The translations under genes and the position numbers were made by a program. Shown here one piece after another: positions 23,174 to 31,446 of a stretch of DNA of 64,000 nucleotides. Origin of the DNA: Marasmius tenuissimus (taxonomy: Eukaryota > Basidiomycota > Agaricomycetes > Agaricales > Marasmiaceae); the NCBI GenBank assembly GCA_029532415.1, contig JAQOTA010000038.1, positions 124,001 through 188,000 on the forward strand. Direction: 5' to 3'. The notes below the pieces were generated by a model, which did not search any database, was not told where the DNA came from, and worked only from the letters and a program-made list of their open reading frames with translations. Within the stretch, counting starts at the first letter, position 1; every line of letters starts with the position of its first letter.

Positions 23174-23944
23174 ATGGTCTCTGTCAACGCAGCAGCATCC
23201 ACCTCACAAACTTATGAAACTCAACTTCGCACAGTACTTCGTCAACGACTACCTCCACCACCAGCTTACCTTGACGATCCTCGAAACCCTGATTTTAACC
23301 TCTCTCCACACCAACTTGGTAACAACAACTCCTCTCACGACGACATGCCTTCCCTTATAGACCAACTTCGTTATCCTTCCCGAGCACTCCTTAACCTCGC
23401 CGATGGCAACAACATCGAAGCAATACTCATGAACACCAACTATGACGAACTCGTTACAGATCACCTCCAAAATCACAAACACCTCATTTTCTTTGCTCGT
23501 ACCTTCTATGATCTACGATGGGAGCATACAAAACTAGTCGAGCATGTTCAAGGACTTCGAGAAAGCTTGGGAACGTTGGCTGAAAATGCTCTCAACTTTG
23601 GGATGCTTGAACAAATCAAGATTGGAGAAGAACATCGAATTACAGAAGAAACCAACAGAATTAACGAAGAGAAGGAGAAGAGACTCAAGGGGAAAATGGT
23701 AGTAAAGGAACAACGAGAAGAAGGAGAGATTTCGTCCACAGTAGCCGAACCACCCACAGCGATAGAAACCACTCTCATTCCTATTCCGCCTCCTATCATT
23801 ACTGATCGAATGGTAGAAAATGCCATTGCATCAGCAATCGGACATTTACGATATCAACCACCTCCAACTCAAACCACTGACCCGAGGCCAAATGCTCCCA
23901 CACCCAATCAACACTGTCCCAGAGGGCCACGAGGAGGATCCTGA
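23174..23944 (+). CDS. gypsy-1 accessory ORF downstream of pol
   Basis: A 256-codon uninterrupted frame starts at ATG 23174, 50 nt after the pol end, and stops at TGA 23942-23944. It begins MVSVNAAASTSQTYETQLRT and has a Pro-rich stretch PPPPAYLDDPRNPDFN. A helical central part (LGTLAENALNFGMLEQIKIG, then a Glu/Arg/Lys-rich EEHRITEETNRINEEKEKRL likely coiled coil) leads to a Pro/Thr-rich tail ending CPRGPRGGS. No signal peptide or membrane segment is visible, so it is not env-like. No family recognised. It is open although pol beside it carries seven stops. It could be an accessory element protein or an unrelated captured gene. Confidence 0.6.
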   Translation: MVSVNAAASTSQTYETQLRTVLRQRLPPPPAYLDDPRNPDFNLSPHQLGNNNSSHDDMPSLIDQLRYPSRALLNLADGNNIEAILMNTNYDELVTDHLQNHKHLIFFARTFYDLRWEHTKLVEHVQGLRESLGTLAENALNFGMLEQIKIGEEHRITEETNRINEEKEKRLKGKMVVKEQREEGEISSTVAEPPTAIETTLIPIPPPIITDRMVENAIASAIGHLRYQPPPTQTTDPRPNAPTPNQHCPRGPRGGS

Positions 23945-23969
23945 CAAAGCTCACAGTCCTCTACCAATT

Positions 23970-24487
23970 TGATGAGCCAGCATAGTTAAAGTGCACAGTG
24001 GGTATAACGAAGTAAACCTCACATGGGTAATTCACAGAGTGTTCTTGTAGTCTTGAGATGCTTGAGAAGAGGTGATAATTGAGTAGATTGTCCTAAGGCT
24101 TAAGGCCTTTCGTCCAGTCTTTTATACATAAGTTTCTGGTACATGTAATGAGTATTACACTAACTGAAACTACTACTAGAAGTAGGTATTCGGCCCTAAA
24201 GGCGTAAAAGACATTAGTACTGTGTTAGTACCTCTACCATGAATGGTAGTATGCTTGGTGAGCATAGTCGTGTTTGCCTCATGTATTGAAGGCTCTACTT
24301 ATGCTATTGGATAGCGACTGTCTATAGTGTCATACATGATGAAACTAGATGTACGTAGTAAGGTACGTAGACAGAGACGTAGTACTTGCATGAGAACGCA
24401 AGTGTTCTAGAGGCGTAGCTCTATAAATAGTGTGACGCGTAAACAACACGTCAACAGTGTATCACATGATATCCATCATGTTCAACA
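23970..24487 (-). mobile_element. copia-1 3' LTR (minus orientation)
   Basis: On the minus strand the LTR starts TGTTGAACATGATGG at 24487, directly after a purine-rich tract GTGAGGGGGAG (plus 24488-24498) and 36 bp past the pol stop. A TATA-like TGTATAAAAGA lies near 24125. The far end is estimated at 23970 (minus ...GGCTCATCA) and may be off by up to some tens of bases; no partner 5' LTR is visible in the window. Confidence 0.65.
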
Positions 24488-24522
24488 CTCCCCCTCACTA
24501 AGTTCATCATGCGATCATGGAA

Positions 24523-26181
24523 CTAGTGAAATGTTAATCCTAAAGATTGCCTGAACAATTCGAACTTTGTTCTGCCAAGATTCTTCGTAAGAAGATCAGC
24601 AGGTTGTTTAGCAGTTTCAATGAAATAGATTTGAGTCTTTCCGTGTTCCACTGCTTCCCTGATAAAGTGGTATCGATTGTCTATGTGCTTTGTTCTTTTA
24701 TCAGTAGCTTCATTGCTGCTGAGAAAGATAGTGCCTTGATTGTCGCTAACACATGGAACTGATCGAATAGGGAAGTTCAATTTGTTCAATAACGACTTCA
24801 TCCAGCAAGCCTGACGTGTACAGTCAGATAGAGCCATATACTCTGCTTCTGTGGATGATAATGCAACCGTTTTCTGTTTCTGAGAGATCCAGCAAACTGG
24901 TGCATTGGTAAGCTTTACGATATATCCAGTCTGTGATCGACGATCATCTTTATCAGTTGCCCAATCAGAGTCAGCAAAGGCAAGTAGTCCTTGGTTGGAT
25001 CTACCATCGTAAACAAGTTTGTACTTTGCAGTGTGAACCAGGTATTTCACGATGTAAAGTGCCTTCTGGAGGTGTTCCTGATTAGGATTAGCTCCATACT
25101 GTGACATCTTGATTACAGCAAAGGATATGTCTGGTCTCGTTCTGAGAGCCAAGTAAAGTAATGATCCGATAACCGATTGGAATCTATGCCTAATCTCGGG
25201 ATTAACCTCCCCCTGGTTTTGGGTTGGGTTATAGCCTTCTGGCAAAGGCGTATATGCCGTCTTGGTGTTCAGAACTCCGAATTTACGAATTACCTTTTCA
25301 AGATAGTCTCGCTGATCAAAGATCAGTCTGCAATTCTTCCAATCTCGAGTAATTCGCATTCGCAGGAATTCTGTTGGCTTGCCTAGATCTCGGCATTCCC
25401 AGATTTTCATGAATTCGCTTTTTAGTCTGTTGACAAGGTTGCGATTAGGACCCATAAATAAAGCATTGTCGACATAGACGACGGCAATGACCATATTGCC
25501 ATTCTTGTTGAAGACATATACGCCAGCATCAGATAAGCATTGTTTGAATCCCAGATGTTTCATGGATTCAGTACATTGACGCCACCAGGCACGAGAAGCC
25601 TGTTTTAATCCGTACAATGCTTTGCGTAACCTCCAAACCTTGCTGGAGTCCGTAACGAAGCCTTCAGGTTGTTCCATGTAAATCTCCTCATCTAAGGCAC
25701 CATAAAGAAATGCTGTTTTAACGTCTAGCGCAGAGATCTCCCAATCTTCAAGTGCTGCTAGTGCCAATAGAAGTCGTATGGTTTCGAATCGTACTACAGG
25801 AGAGAACAACTCGTTATAGTCTATCCCTTGTTTCTGCGAAAATCCTTTCACAACAAGCCTTGCCTTCTTACGGCCATCAGACTTGATGTCAAATACCCAG
25901 CGGGATTTCACTGCTTTTCGGCCTTTGGGTAGTGTTACCACATTAAAGACGTTTCTATCTTTGAGTGATTGTAATTCCAGTCTGCATGCTGCTTCCCAAG
26001 ATGGTCGTTCATCTTTAGGATGCTTCTGGACTTGTTTGTATGTCCATTCATGAACGTTATCATAACTACTGGCTTGAAAACCATATAGTTGATATCCGTT
26101 ATTCAGCAAGTAAACCAAGTAATTTTCTCCCCCTTGCTGAGCAAGATCGCTCATATTGTCATCCATGTCCATAGGAGCGGC
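24523..26181 (-). CDS. pol: copia-1 pol, C-terminal part: RT and RNase H
   Basis: This is the 3' part of the copia-1 polyprotein, open for about 550 codons to a stop at 24525-24523. RT begins SWEAACRLELQSLKDRNVF, KGRKAVKSRWVFDIKSDGRK; the FSPVVRFETIRLLLALAA and ALDVKTAFLYGALDEEIYME blocks follow. The catalytic motif reads VVYVDNALFMG, with Asn where copia RTs have the second Asp. RNase H shows FADSDWATDKDDRRSQTGY, SSTEAEYMALSDC and VSDNQGTIFLSSNE, and the tail ends KQPADLLTKNLGRTKFELF. The 5' continuation lies at 36293 because gypsy-2 inserted here. RT with YVDN is expected to be inactive. Confidence 0.93.
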   Translation of the reverse strand, partial: AAPMDMDDNMSDLAQQGGENYLVYLLNNGYQLYGFQASSYDNVHEWTYKQVQKHPKDERPSWEAACRLELQSLKDRNVFNVVTLPKGRKAVKSRWVFDIKSDGRKKARLVVKGFSQKQGIDYNELFSPVVRFETIRLLLALAALEDWEISALDVKTAFLYGALDEEIYMEQPEGFVTDSSKVWRLRKALYGLKQASRAWWRQCTESMKHLGFKQCLSDAGVYVFNKNGNMVIAVVYVDNALFMGPNRNLVNRLKSEFMKIWECRDLGKPTEFLRMRITRDWKNCRLIFDQRDYLEKVIRKFGVLNTKTAYTPLPEGYNPTQNQGEVNPEIRHRFQSVIGSLLYLALRTRPDISFAVIKMSQYGANPNQEHLQKALYIVKYLVHTAKYKLVYDGRSNQGLLAFADSDWATDKDDRRSQTGYIVKLTNAPVCWISQKQKTVALSSTEAEYMALSDCTRQACWMKSLLNKLNFPIRSVPCVSDNQGTIFLSSNEATDKRTKHIDNRYHFIREAVEHGKTQIYFIETAKQPADLLTKNLGRTKFELFRQSLGLTFH

Positions 26182-26690
26182 TGTCACAAACTGCCACTAT
26201 TCTTTTGTCCTGTCCACCCCGGTGCCGGCCCTACTTCCCCAGATCTTGCCATTTACCATCACCAGAGTTATTCCAGTCAATTCTCCCATCGACATAGCAT
26301 TGGCACCTGTCATCCTCATTTACTTATTGAGCCATATCAGTTATTTTGGTCTTTCATCATGGAACAATCATCTTTTGATCTCTTTCTCATACCTTACCAT
26401 TGGTTACAACTATACATGTTTGGTTTGACTTCCCCGCTTTTCTCTCATGGATACTTTTGGCAGTTCTCATCATTTCATTCATTCCTTGTGATGCATATTC
26501 TCATATATACTCATGGTCTCTGTAGGTAGTTTCCCAGCTTGTCCACTTTGTCTCCCCACTGCTTGTAGCAATTGTGCTGGGTTGAGCTTTTGGCTGCTCA
26601 ATCTACTCTTTTACTTTTCTATCAACTAGTCTTATCTCTGAGTGAGTTCAGGTGGCTTGAGAGGTTTCTTCACAGAGGCCATTCGTGACA
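26182..26690 (+). repeat. gypsy-2 5' LTR
   Basis: 509 bp, TGTCACAAACTG to ATTCGTGACA. Nearly identical to 35779-36287 (three differences: at about 26267, 26273 and in the GTAGCAATTG/GTAGCACTTG segment). It is homologous, more distantly, to the solo LTR at 56896-57364. Confidence 0.95.
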
Positions 26691-27150
26691 CTTGGACAAG
26701 CTCCTTTTACTCTCACCCCACCTTGTTGGCACACTGGCACATATCAACGCATACCCCTATCCAGGGATTGCCCCATCCTTTAGCAGAACCTTAAACCGTG
26801 AAGAACTTGGTCACAGAATACTCCGGAGTCCTGAGAGATATAACAATCGCTGGGTTAATACACACCGTGCAGTGTGGACCTCAGGTGAAGACTCCACTTT
26901 CCACAATCAGTACCTACTAGTGAGGGTCTTTGAATTCACAGATCCCTCTATCACCATTATCCTATACCAAGGCCCCCTTTGCATTACTCAACTCTTTGAC
27001 ACCCCTTTACCCACTCTTGCACAACGTATTCCTGCTATTATCCCTGAAAGAGAATTCACCTTTGTTTCCAACTTATTTTTCACACTTTCTGGTCGTCTTC
27101 TATATCCTGATCTCCAAGCTCGTGCTCTTTCCTTCATCCTCATCGAATAA
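26689..27150 (+). other. Open frame without ATG in gypsy-2 leader
   Basis: From 26689 to TAA 27148-27150 the frame is open for about 150 codons (FSRTLNREELGHRILRSPER; LVRVFEFTDPSITIILYQGP) directly after the 5' LTR, but contains no ATG and is preceded by TGA at 26686. The composition looks coding. It may be a captured or decayed segment, or reached by splicing; no function can be given. Confidence 0.3.
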
Positions 27151-27272
27151 TCTCATTGCCCAACATTGCTTCACCCTCCCGGCAACGAGGACCTCGAGAA
27201 ACTGCAAGAGCACCTAGCCCAGAACCAAGACCAGAACCTCAGTATCCCCGCCCTTTTCCTTTACCACATTGA

Positions 27273-28893
27273 ATTGAACCCGGAGACGGAGAGAGACTTT
27301 TTGCAGTACTTGCCAACGTCCGGCAAGAAGTTGACTGGCTAGATCAGCCTACCTCAAACGGACAACACGGCTGGTATATTGTTGGAGAAACACAAGCAGA
27401 GAACCGTTGGTTGACAGCTGCTGAGGAGAGAGAGTTACACGTCTTCATTTCTCCAGAGCAAACCCGTATGTCACCAACTATTAAAGAAGAACATATTGGT
27501 CCTGTTCCCCTTAGACCAATTCCTCGACCAAAATCCGAGTCCTCACCATCAACCAACATGTCAGAACACGAAACATCTCCCAATCAACCAGCTACTACCA
27601 ATCCCACCCACAATCGTCCATCATCCCGACCAGAATCATCAATCAACCTGGGAGCAGGGTCGGATAAGGCTGCCCATACCTCCTTTCCCAGTGAGAGAGG
27701 TGTTAAGCCTGAGAATTGGGAAGGGGACCATGTCAAGACCAACAGATTTGTCAATAAATTCAGAAACTACCTTGCACTGAATGAAGACAGGTACCCCACT
27801 GTAGTGGACCAACAAGCGCTTTTCCTCTCATTACTAGGTGGGGATATTGGTGCAGCATGGGCAGATAGGTGTATGGAGGAGATATATGGATGGGGTAGTG
27901 ATGATGAAGGAATTGATTGGGGTAGCAGTGACAGTGACCACCAGGACAATAACGTGGATCCTGCAGGCAAACAAACTGGAGTTGCAAACTCTACAGCATC
28001 CTCTAGGAAGTCTGTTAAGTGGCCAACCCTCAATTCTCTCTTGAAACAATTCAAGAAGGACTTTGCTCCACTTGATCCCAAAGGCAAGGCTCAGACCGCT
28101 ATTGAGACCATCACCATGACTGGGGACCTGGCTGACATCGACAAGTACATTTCCGAATTTGAACGACATGCAGCTGTCTCTAAGCTGGGGGAGGAGGCAC
28201 TTTTGCTCTTCTTCAAGCATGGACTTCATCCCAAGCTAGTTGATCGGGTGTCTGGGACATACCCAAGGCCAAAGGGATTAGAGGGTTATAATGAAGCGAG
28301 CTGTAGAGTTGCAGAATGAGTATTTGAGTCGCAGGGCAGAAGCAGCACGATGGAAGAACACTCGCCCGGGGAACTATGTCACTCGTTCCCAAACAACTAC
28401 TACATCTACCACCACGGGTAGAGTTGCTGCAGATGCTGGAGCATCAAAGGAAGTCAATGCCTTTAAGGCTCCAGGTGCATCCTCGCCCCTTATTCCTCTG
28501 AAAAAGCTGACTCCTGAGGAACAACAGTGGTGTGTTGATAAAGGACTTTGCTTCAGATGTCGGCAACCAGGTCATCAAGGATATGAATGTCCTACATTTC
28601 CACCAACCAACCAGCGATCAGGACAATTCATTCCTATTCAGCGTCCCACAGGCACTAATATCCGTGCCACTACTCCCGGATCTTTTTCATCCTCTGTTCC
28701 ATCATCTTCCACTGTACCACCATCTTTCTCTTCTACCCCTATGAACAATCTCGCTACCACTTCCCCTTTCTCTACCCCTGACTATATGAAAGAAATCACC
28801 GAGACATTCAACAATATTCAGAAGCTGGACCCAGAAACCAAGGCTGCCGCTGCTGCACATTGGAGGGACCTTGGCGACAAGAAGGATTTTTGA
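27273..28893 (+). pseudogene. gag: gypsy-2 gag with one frameshift
   Basis: Coding-like sequence in one frame runs from 27273 (after a TGA at 27270-27272, itself within coding-like sequence) through the acidic/Pro-rich N-terminus, a capsid-type domain (RFVNKFRNYLALNEDRYPTV; LKQFKKDFAPLDPKGKAQTA; DIDKYISEFERHAAVSKLGE) to about 28290. There the frame changes by one base and continues KRAVELQNEYLSRRAEAARW to the zinc knuckle CFRCRQPGHQGYEC (CX2CX4HX4C) and stop TGA 28891-28893. The start codon is not fixed; ATG 27468 and 27558 are in frame. The single frameshift would stop full-length gag unless it is a base-calling error. Confidence 0.8.
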
Positions 28894-30812
28894 TTTCCTC
28901 CCCTACCACGTCATTAGGAGGAGTTGTACCATTACTTACTGGACTATCTTCGAATCGATTTGATATATTGAACCTACTCTGTGAGCAATCGTTTCCATCA
29001 GAATTGAGAATGTCTGCAATCACCAGAAACAGACAGACTCCATCGATTACACTACAAGTTGAGTTCATAGGGAAGATTACCGGTCAGAAAATCGACGCAG
29101 AAGCACTTGTTGATAGTGGAGCGGAAGGGATCATCATTAATTCAACTTTTGCCCGAAAACATTGTTTCACTCTTCTTCCTGTTTCAACCCCTTTTCCAGT
29201 CCGGAATGTGGATGGATCTGAGAATGTCCTTGGATGGGTTCGATATTTTACCCGACAAAAGCTTCGTATCTATTCTCAAGACCATCTGTCATTCCACGAG
29301 GAAACAGCTGAATTCTATGTCACAGATATTGGGGATCATGATGTTATACTTGGAACAGATTGGTTGGAGCAGCATAATCCAGAGATCAATTGGATAAACC
29401 GAGAGGTGGATATGGTTAGATGTCCTTCCACATGCATTTGCGAAAATCCACCTGTCAAGAATGTTTGCACCAAGTCAGAGGGAAAATCAATATTTCGGGC
29501 ATCCAAATCAACAATTACTTGTTTCTATCGGGACTACAAGGTTACTTGGAAAGAGGAGGACAGTATTCCAGTTCCAGTTACCAAGATTGCTGGAAGTCGC
29601 AGACGAGTCTGTTCGTTTGTTGGACATCCCCCACTACCATCAAAGCTGTTCACAGAAGATGATGATGGAGAAGTTGAGGTGCCTAGAGATTGGGTAATTA
29701 GAGCATTGAAACAAGTCTTTGGAAAAGAGGACTCTCCGGTGAGCGAACCAGATTTCGAGGACAGTCCTACTATGAATATCCGAGCAGCATTCACAAATGC
29801 ACAAGTATTAGCAGAGAAACACCATGCTGCTGATAATACTCCCAAGAAGCTTGAGGAATTAGTTCCGGAGCAATACCATGGATTTCTATCAGTTTTTGAC
29901 AAGAAGATAGCAGAACGGTTACCAGCACAAGGAGATTGGGATCATGCCATTGATCTCAAGCCAGATTTCCAACCAAAGACTTGCAAGACATATCCTCTAT
30001 CACCCAATGAACAGCAGGAACTTGATTCATTCCTTAAGGAGAATTTAGAGAAGGGATATATTCGTCCTTCAAAATCATCAATGGCAAGTCCATTTTTCTT
30101 TGTCAAAAAGAAAGATGGAAAGCTACGACCTGTACAGGACTATCGGGTTCTCAACACTGGCACTGTCAAGAATGAATACCCACTACCCCTCATATCAGAA
30201 CTTGTGGATAAACTCAAGGGAGCACGAGTATTTTCTAAAGTGGATCTCAGATGGGGTTACAACAATATCAGAATCAAGGAGGGGGATGAGTGGAAAGCTG
30301 CATTCAAGACAAACCGAGGCCTTTTTGAACCAACGGTGATGTTCTTTGGCCTTATGAACTCACCTGCAACATTCCAAGCAATGATGAACACCATTTTTAG
30401 TGACTTGATTGAGTCAGGGAAGGTGGTCATCTATATGGACGACATTCTTATATTCACGGACACTATGGAGGAACATCGTCAAATTATCAGAAAGGTGCTT
30501 CAGTGGTTGAAAGATCATGACCTCTACTTGAAACCAGAAAAGTGCACTTTCGAAGCTGAGTCAGTTGAATTCCTGGGCCTGATAATCTCTCACAACACCC
30601 TTGCTATGGATCCAGTAAAGGTAGCAGGTGTCACTGAATGGCCAACACCACATTCTGTGAAGGAAGTGCAATCATTTCTTGGGTTTGGGAATTTCTATCG
30701 CCGCTTTATAGAGGGGTTTTCTCGGATTGCAAGACCATTATTTGAGTTGACCAGGAAGGAACATCAATGGAACTGGACCCTAGATTGTCAAACAGCATTT
30801 GATCATCTTTAA
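28860..30812 (+). CDS. pol: gypsy-2 pol, protease and RT; truncated before RNase H
   Basis: Overlaps the end of gag in the -1 frame, so it is probably made by frameshifting. Protease: AEALVDSGAEGIIINSTFAR and VILGTDWLEQHNPEINW. Then a spacer with EELVPEQYHGFLSVFDKKIA and RT: KKKDGKLRPVQDYRVLN, ARVFSKVDLRWGYNNIRIKE, VVIYMDDILIFTDTMEEHRQ (YMDD intact), LGFGNFYRRFIEGFSRIARP. The frame ends at TAA 30810-30812 in QTAFDHL, the start of RNase H, after which sequence jumps to the integrase C-terminus at about 30836. The RT itself looks intact. Confidence 0.93.
   Translation: MEGPWRQEGFLISSPTTSLGGVVPLLTGLSSNRFDILNLLCEQSFPSELRMSAITRNRQTPSITLQVEFIGKITGQKIDAEALVDSGAEGIIINSTFARKHCFTLLPVSTPFPVRNVDGSENVLGWVRYFTRQKLRIYSQDHLSFHEETAEFYVTDIGDHDVILGTDWLEQHNPEINWINREVDMVRCPSTCICENPPVKNVCTKSEGKSIFRASKSTITCFYRDYKVTWKEEDSIPVPVTKIAGSRRRVCSFVGHPPLPSKLFTEDDDGEVEVPRDWVIRALKQVFGKEDSPVSEPDFEDSPTMNIRAAFTNAQVLAEKHHAADNTPKKLEELVPEQYHGFLSVFDKKIAERLPAQGDWDHAIDLKPDFQPKTCKTYPLSPNEQQELDSFLKENLEKGYIRPSKSSMASPFFFVKKKDGKLRPVQDYRVLNTGTVKNEYPLPLISELVDKLKGARVFSKVDLRWGYNNIRIKEGDEWKAAFKTNRGLFEPTVMFFGLMNSPATFQAMMNTIFSDLIESGKVVIYMDDILIFTDTMEEHRQIIRKVLQWLKDHDLYLKPEKCTFEAESVEFLGLIISHNTLAMDPVKVAGVTEWPTPHSVKEVQSFLGFGNFYRRFIEGFSRIARPLFELTRKEHQWNWTLDCQTAFDHL
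28884..28922 (+). other. Putative -1 ribosomal frameshift site, gypsy-2 gag/pol
   Basis: The heptamer GGATTTT (28884-28890) is read in gag as G GAT TTT immediately before the gag TGA. After a 5-nt spacer, TCCTCC (28896-28901) pairs with GGAGGA (28917-28922) across a 15-nt loop. Pol is open in the -1 frame. GGAUUUU is a known functional -1 heptamer. Confidence 0.7.
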
Positions 30813-30835
30813 AAGCTGCGTTAACAATATAATCA

Positions 30836-31446
30836 GGAGCTTGAGCAATATTTGCGGGTTTTCTGTGACTATCGACAAGATGACTGGGTTAAGTTACTTC
30901 CTTTTGCAGTCTTCTGTCACAACAATCGCATTCACTCTGCAACAGGACAAGCACCATACAAACTTCTTTATGGCTTTCTTCCAAAGATGTTCCCCTCAGT
31001 CAACCCAAGAACAGATGTCCCAAGAGTGGAGGAACGTCTCCAACAACGAGAAGAAGTAAGAGAAGAGGTTAAAGCAAGTCTGGACATGGCAGCAGAGTTG
31101 ATGAAGAGGAATAATCATGACCATATGGAGAATGGTATCAGCTTCAAAGTTGGTGATAAAGTTACGTTACATTGGATGGAAAAAACCTCAAATCAACAAG
31201 ACCAAAAGCTAAGTTGGCAAATCGTCGTCATGGCCTTTTTGAGATTGTTGATGTTCTTGGTCCAGTAACTTACCGTCTCAAGTTACCCAAGACATGGAGC
31301 AGAATCCATCCAGTATTTCACGCTTCTCTTCTACTACCATATCGAGAGACAGAAGCTCATGGACCCAATTATCCTGCTCTTGAGGAAGTGGAACCAGAAG
31401 ATGGTGAATATGAGGTGGAGGCAATTCTAGATGCACAACCAACACC
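30836..31446 (+). pseudogene. gypsy-2 integrase C-terminal remnant and chromodomain start
   Basis: ELEQYLRVFCDYRQDDWVKL and HNNRIHSATGQAPYKLLYGF correspond to the region just after the integrase catalytic Glu; RNase H, the HHCC finger and the catalytic core are missing upstream. A frame change occurs near 31180 between [13 protein letters not shown]... and [20 protein letters not shown], then [20 protein letters not shown] and the chromodomain start [14 protein letters not shown], where the LINE has inserted. The piece resumes at 35516. Confidence 0.85.
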
